From contig CAMWJQ010000135.1 in assembly GCA_947174615.1 (NCBI GenBank), forward strand, positions 1-9,089: a stretch of DNA of 9,089 bases. Reading direction: 5' to 3'. Below are positions 7,270 through 9,089 of the stretch, piece by piece (position 1 is the first letter of the stretch; each line of letters starts with the position of its first letter). This DNA comes from an uncultured Lachnospiraceae bacterium. GTDB taxonomy: Bacteria; Bacillota; Clostridia; Lachnospirales; Lachnospiraceae. The position numbers and the translations under genes are program-made. The notes below the pieces were generated by a model. That model had not been told where the DNA came from. It searched no databases and saw only the letters and a program-made list of their open reading frames with translations.

Positions 7270-7976
7270 ATAAAATCCCCCCAGTATTCTGCAAGTCTCT
7301 CCATAAATGATTTTCTTTTGGGCTGGCTAATGGGAATAATCTCACCAGTAATCAATTCAATTTCCAGCTTATTCACACCTTTTACATAAAATAAATTTAC
7401 AATGTAGCTGGTGTGGCAGCGAATAAAACCTTTGCCCTGTAGTTCTTGTTCCATCTCTTTCATGCTCTTGTAGCAGATAATATTTTCCTGCTCTGTATGT
7501 AGGAGCAAATTGCGGTTAAAGGTTTCTACATAGCGGAGAGATTTCAGAAACACCTTATATCTCCCTGTATCGTTGGTAATCACCATAGCGGGGCTATCGT
7601 CTTTCCGATGCTTTTTCAACCACTGATCCAGTTCCGCTTTTAGTCGGACATACTTCATCGGCTTAATGATGTAATTGGTGGCCTGATATTTATATCCCTC
7701 TAAACCGTATTGTGTGAGGGTAGTCAAAAAAATAATGCCGACCTTTTCATCTATCTGGCGGACGCGCTCGGCGGCCCGCAAGCCATTCACCAGCCGCATT
7801 TGAATGTCAAGGAAAATCAGATCAATGGTGGTATCGTACTTTTCAATCAGCTCCATGCCGTCGTAATAAACAGTTACCTTTATTTCTTCGCCGGTTTCAG
7901 CGGCGTATTGATTTAATAGACTTGTCAGGTGTGCGACAAAATCTTTCTCATCGTCGCAAATCGCTATATGTATCAT
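7266..7976 (-). CDS. LytTR-family response regulator (236 aa)
   Basis: The DNA-binding partner of the downstream kinase. Residues 1-120 form a receiver domain with the acidic pair D8-D9, phosphoacceptor D57 in LIFLDIQM, T85/T86 in FLTTL, and K105 in NYIIKPM. Residues about 130-235 form a LytTR domain with the typical FIRCHTSYIVNL (about 184-195) and GEIIPIS (211-217) motifs. LytTR regulators bind paired direct repeats and activate promoters. I chose the ATG at 7976 because the protein then begins MIHIAICDDE, the family's normal start, with GGAGAG seven bases upstream. An in-frame ATG at 7991 would add five residues but has a poorer site. The residue after IQM is R61 rather than the common proline, which some LytTR regulators tolerate. 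Likely targets are the adjacent ABC operon and possibly its own promoter. Confidence 0.93.
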   Translation of the reverse strand: MIHIAICDDEKDFVAHLTSLLNQYAAETGEEIKVTVYYDGMELIEKYDTTIDLIFLDIQMRLVNGLRAAERVRQIDEKVGIIFLTTLTQYGLEGYKYQATNYIIKPMKYVRLKAELDQWLKKHRKDDSPAMVITNDTGRYKVFLKSLRYVETFNRNLLLHTEQENIICYKSMKEMEQELQGKGFIRCHTSYIVNLFYVKGVNKLEIELITGEIIPISQPKRKSFMERLAEYWGDFI

Positions 7977-8007
7977 TTCGATTCTCTCCATGTTCAGTAT
8001 TCCGCAA

Positions 8008-8036
8008 AATATAGTACAATACTATAGTCTAGTACA
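8008..8036 (-). promoter_or_regulatory. Weak candidate promoter of the two-component operon
   Basis: Minus strand: TGTACT (8036-8031, poor -35), a 17-base spacer, and TATATT (8013-8008, good -10). The poor -35 box would fit an activator-dependent promoter. Other nearby hexamers (TATAGT, TACTAT) compete, so the exact elements are uncertain. Confidence 0.3.
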
Positions 8037-8040
8037 GTAT
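8011..8040. repeat. Direct and inverted repeats in the two-component promoter region
   Basis: On the plus strand TAGTACAATAC (8012-8022) recurs as TAGTACAGTAT (8030-8040), nine of eleven bases identical with an 18-base period. The first copy also lies in a perfect dyad, ATAGTA-CAA-TACTAT (8011-8025). The arrangement overlaps the candidate promoter and could be an operator, for a regulator not identified here, or the scar of an insertion end. Confidence 0.4.
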
Positions 8041-8132
8041 TTCTTTGATAACCATATACTTTATTCTTCCATTTTTTTACAGAATGTGCAATAATATCTT
8101 AACAAGAATTGGTTTAAATTAGAGGAAATATT

Positions 8133-8297
8133 ATGCGTGGTTTTCAAGCTGCTACTTTTACTTTGTCTGATAAAACAGAAACAATACTAAAAAATTTCAG
8201 TACCAGTTATTCCCTGCCATCCTGTATTGTGCTCCGATCCAAAATAATACTGATGACCGCAGAGGAAAAAAACTGTTTTGACTGCATCCTTGCATAA
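8133..8297 (+). pseudogene. N-terminal remnant of an IS630-family transposase
   Basis: A plus-strand frame with its own GAGGAAA ribosome site and ATG encodes 54 residues. Residues 11-47 (LSDKTETILKNF then SLPSCIVLRSKIILMTAEE) match the start of IS630-type transposases, in which an L(S/T) segment is followed by LP..v.LR.kIIL.a.eG leading into a helix-turn-helix. After EEKN the similarity stops and a stop codon follows seven codons later. The helix-turn-helix and DDE catalytic domain expected over another 250-300 residues are missing. The break falls near a run of seven A at about 8273-8279. This is the only plus-strand coding trace in the window and is not functional. No inverted-repeat ends could be identified. 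Confidence 0.6.
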
Positions 8298-8299
8298 TC

Positions 8300-8315
8300 A
8301 AAAGCTTATGCTTTT
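8300..8315. repeat. Small perfect hairpin
   Basis: AAAAGC and GCTTTT flank a four-base TTAT loop just behind the IS630 remnant. On the plus strand the following bases (CCGCC) are not a U-tract, so it is not a convincing terminator. Bases 8316-8407 hold nothing else I can support. Confidence 0.3.
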
Positions 8316-8407
8316 CCGCCTTCTTTAAGATAATCAGTTTCTCCTTGAATTTTACTGTGTGATCAGGCAGGGGAATACGCTTTTCTCTGCTCGCCGCGTG
8401 AATTATG

Positions 8408-8433
8408 TGCCGCCTTAGCGGCATATTTTTTCT
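8408..8433 (+). terminator. Intrinsic terminator, plus strand
   Basis: TGCCGC and GCGGCA pair around a CTTA loop, followed by TATTTTTTTC on the plus strand. The opposite strand has no U-tract. It has no intact plus-strand gene to serve, so it may be left over from the decayed insertion sequence or end a small transcript. Confidence 0.6.
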
Positions 8434-8451
8434 GCCGGGTTTGTATATAAA

Positions 8452-8491
8452 AAATCCTGATATTTCAGTCTCATATCAGGATTTCTTTTTT
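8452..8491. terminator. Bidirectional intrinsic terminator behind the Rpn-like gene
   Basis: A perfect twelve-base-pair stem (8452-8463 with 8473-8484, AAATCCTGATAT) encloses a nine-base loop. The plus strand continues CTTTTTTATAC, and the minus strand ends in a run of T (TTTTTTATAT). On the minus strand it lies eight to sixteen bases after the stop at 8500 and would end that gene's mRNA. Confidence 0.85.
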
Positions 8492-8499
8492 ATACATTT

Positions 8500-9089
8500 T
8501 CACAAAGTAAGTTTGCCTGTGGAAGCAAACCTGTCATAATAATGCACTGCCCTGTCCTCTGTAAGCCTGAATCTCCTTTGCAGTTTTTCAACAACACGTT
8601 CTCTCGGTATTCCCTCCTCCTCGTTATCTAAAATGAATACTTCGATTCCTTGTTCAATTCCTTGTTCAATTCCCTGTTCAATTCCTGTTTCCAGCATGAT
8701 CTGTCCGATACCCATCACTTTCTTCACCTCCTCACTCAGTTCGCTGTTCTGTGAAAAGTCAATGTAATCCGATACGATCTCCATAAAATCTTCTTCATGC
8801 GGATACATGATCGTGTTCAGAAAACGCAGAAGATCGTAACCTTCGTCTTTCTCTTCTCCATTATACTCCTTTTTGCCCAGTCTGATAATGACCAATGTCA
8901 ACAAATCGTAATCTTCTTTTTTCGTGATGCAGTTCCCGATGTTTTTCGTGTTCGTCATCTCATAAAAAGATACGCTGTTCTGCTCTCCCTTTGGGATATC
9001 GTCCAGACAAATCCATATGCTGTAGCATTTTTCCAATTGTCCGTAATCCGTACTGTCCGTGACAAGCGACAACTGGGAGGACAGTTCCC
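8500..9089 (-). CDS. Rpn-family recombination-promoting nuclease/putative transposase (N-terminus beyond window)
   Basis: A C-terminal portion of at least 196 codons, with the frame open to the right edge. A TTG at 9072 is only an internal leucine codon, since in-frame codons upstream (ELSSQ) continue the protein. The block YSIWICLDDIPKGEQNSV, the YDLLTLVIIRLG helix, and the tail with tandem GIEQ units (residues of the visible part about 137-150) followed by IPRERVVEKLQRRFRL are typical of the PD-(D/E)XK Rpn/transposase-31-like proteins abundant in Lachnospiraceae. The PD-(D/E)XK catalytic residues lie in the missing N-terminal part, so activity cannot be judged. Proteins of this family cut DNA and promote RecA-independent recombination in Escherichia coli; their role in Clostridia is unclear. 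A bidirectional terminator follows. Confidence 0.8.
   Translation of the reverse strand, partial: ELSSQLSLVTDSTDYGQLEKCYSIWICLDDIPKGEQNSVSFYEMTNTKNIGNCITKKEDYDLLTLVIIRLGKKEYNGEEKDEGYDLLRFLNTIMYPHEEDFMEIVSDYIDFSQNSELSEEVKKVMGIGQIMLETGIEQGIEQGIEQGIEVFILDNEEEGIPRERVVEKLQRRFRLTEDRAVHYYDRFASTGKLTL
8641..8688 (-). repeat. Four tandem 12-bp units coding for GIEQ repeats
   Basis: Four near-identical 12-base units (plus-strand form TTCAATTCCTTG, with one to two changes per copy) lie in frame within the Rpn-like gene and encode the GIEQ series. A multiple of three keeps the frame open when copies are gained or lost by replication slippage. Confidence 0.8.

Noticed and set aside
7326..7976. Arginine after the IQM motif as evidence of an inactive receiver domain
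   Set aside because: The acidic pair, phosphoacceptor aspartate, threonine and lysine are all present, and the proline at that place is not strictly required in LytTR regulators.
8197..8424. 75-codon minus-strand frame
   Set aside because: It has no ribosome site, begins inside the plus-strand terminator and lies antisense to the IS630 remnant, which gives the better explanation.
8641..8688. Tandem repeats as a CRISPR array
   Set aside because: The units are 12 bases, directly adjacent without spacers, and in frame inside a gene.
9070..9072. TTG as the start of the Rpn-like protein
   Set aside because: The frame stays open to the window edge with family-like residues (ELSSQ) upstream, so this is an internal leucine.

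Overview
The window looks like accessory chromosome of a gut-type Clostridia (Bacillota), most likely a Lachnospiraceae relative. The evidence is moderate-to-low GC, strong AGGAGG-like ribosome binding sites, TTGnnn/TATAAT promoters, an AgrC/LytTR-type two-component pair, and an Rpn-family nuclease with GIEQ repeats. This assignment is inferred from gene style; no marker gene is present. All intact genes lie on the minus strand, so the biological order runs from right to left.

Right edge (8500-9089): the C-terminal part of an Rpn/PD-(D/E)XK-type putative transposase/nuclease, closed by a strong bidirectional terminator (8452-8491). Between it and the next gene (7977-8499) there is no intact gene. 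This gap holds a plus-strand N-terminal remnant of an IS630-family transposase (8133-8297), a plus-strand terminator (8408-8433) and a repeat-rich promoter region (8008-8040).

Centre (7976-2565): a sensing-and-transport module. A LytTR response regulator and an AgrC-like membrane histidine kinase overlap by 4 bp and end at an intrinsic terminator (5931-5962). A separate promoter (5854-5881), with a 21-bp-period direct repeat just upstream, then drives an ABC ATPase and an 853-residue FtsX-type permease. The likely logic is that the kinase senses an extracellular signal, the LytTR regulator binds the direct repeats, and the transporter is induced. Such modules commonly handle antimicrobial peptides or cell-envelope stress; the substrate cannot be read from the sequence, and no peptide precursor or immunity gene is visible.

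Left part (2564-1): after the permease come about 540 bases with no intact gene but with two decayed coding fragments (about 2317-2564 and 2083-2250). A good promoter (2031-2058) then precedes a probable three-gene unit: an uncertain 81-residue ORF, a 91-residue small protein with an excellent ribosome binding site, and a large membrane sensor with an extracytoplasmic four-helix-like domain and PAS-like cytoplasmic domains. The output domain of this sensor lies beyond the left edge.

Nothing here is a proven new system. The least explained pieces are the small proteins encoded ahead of the PAS sensor, the repeat architecture at the two promoters of the central module, and the decayed DNA on both sides of that module.
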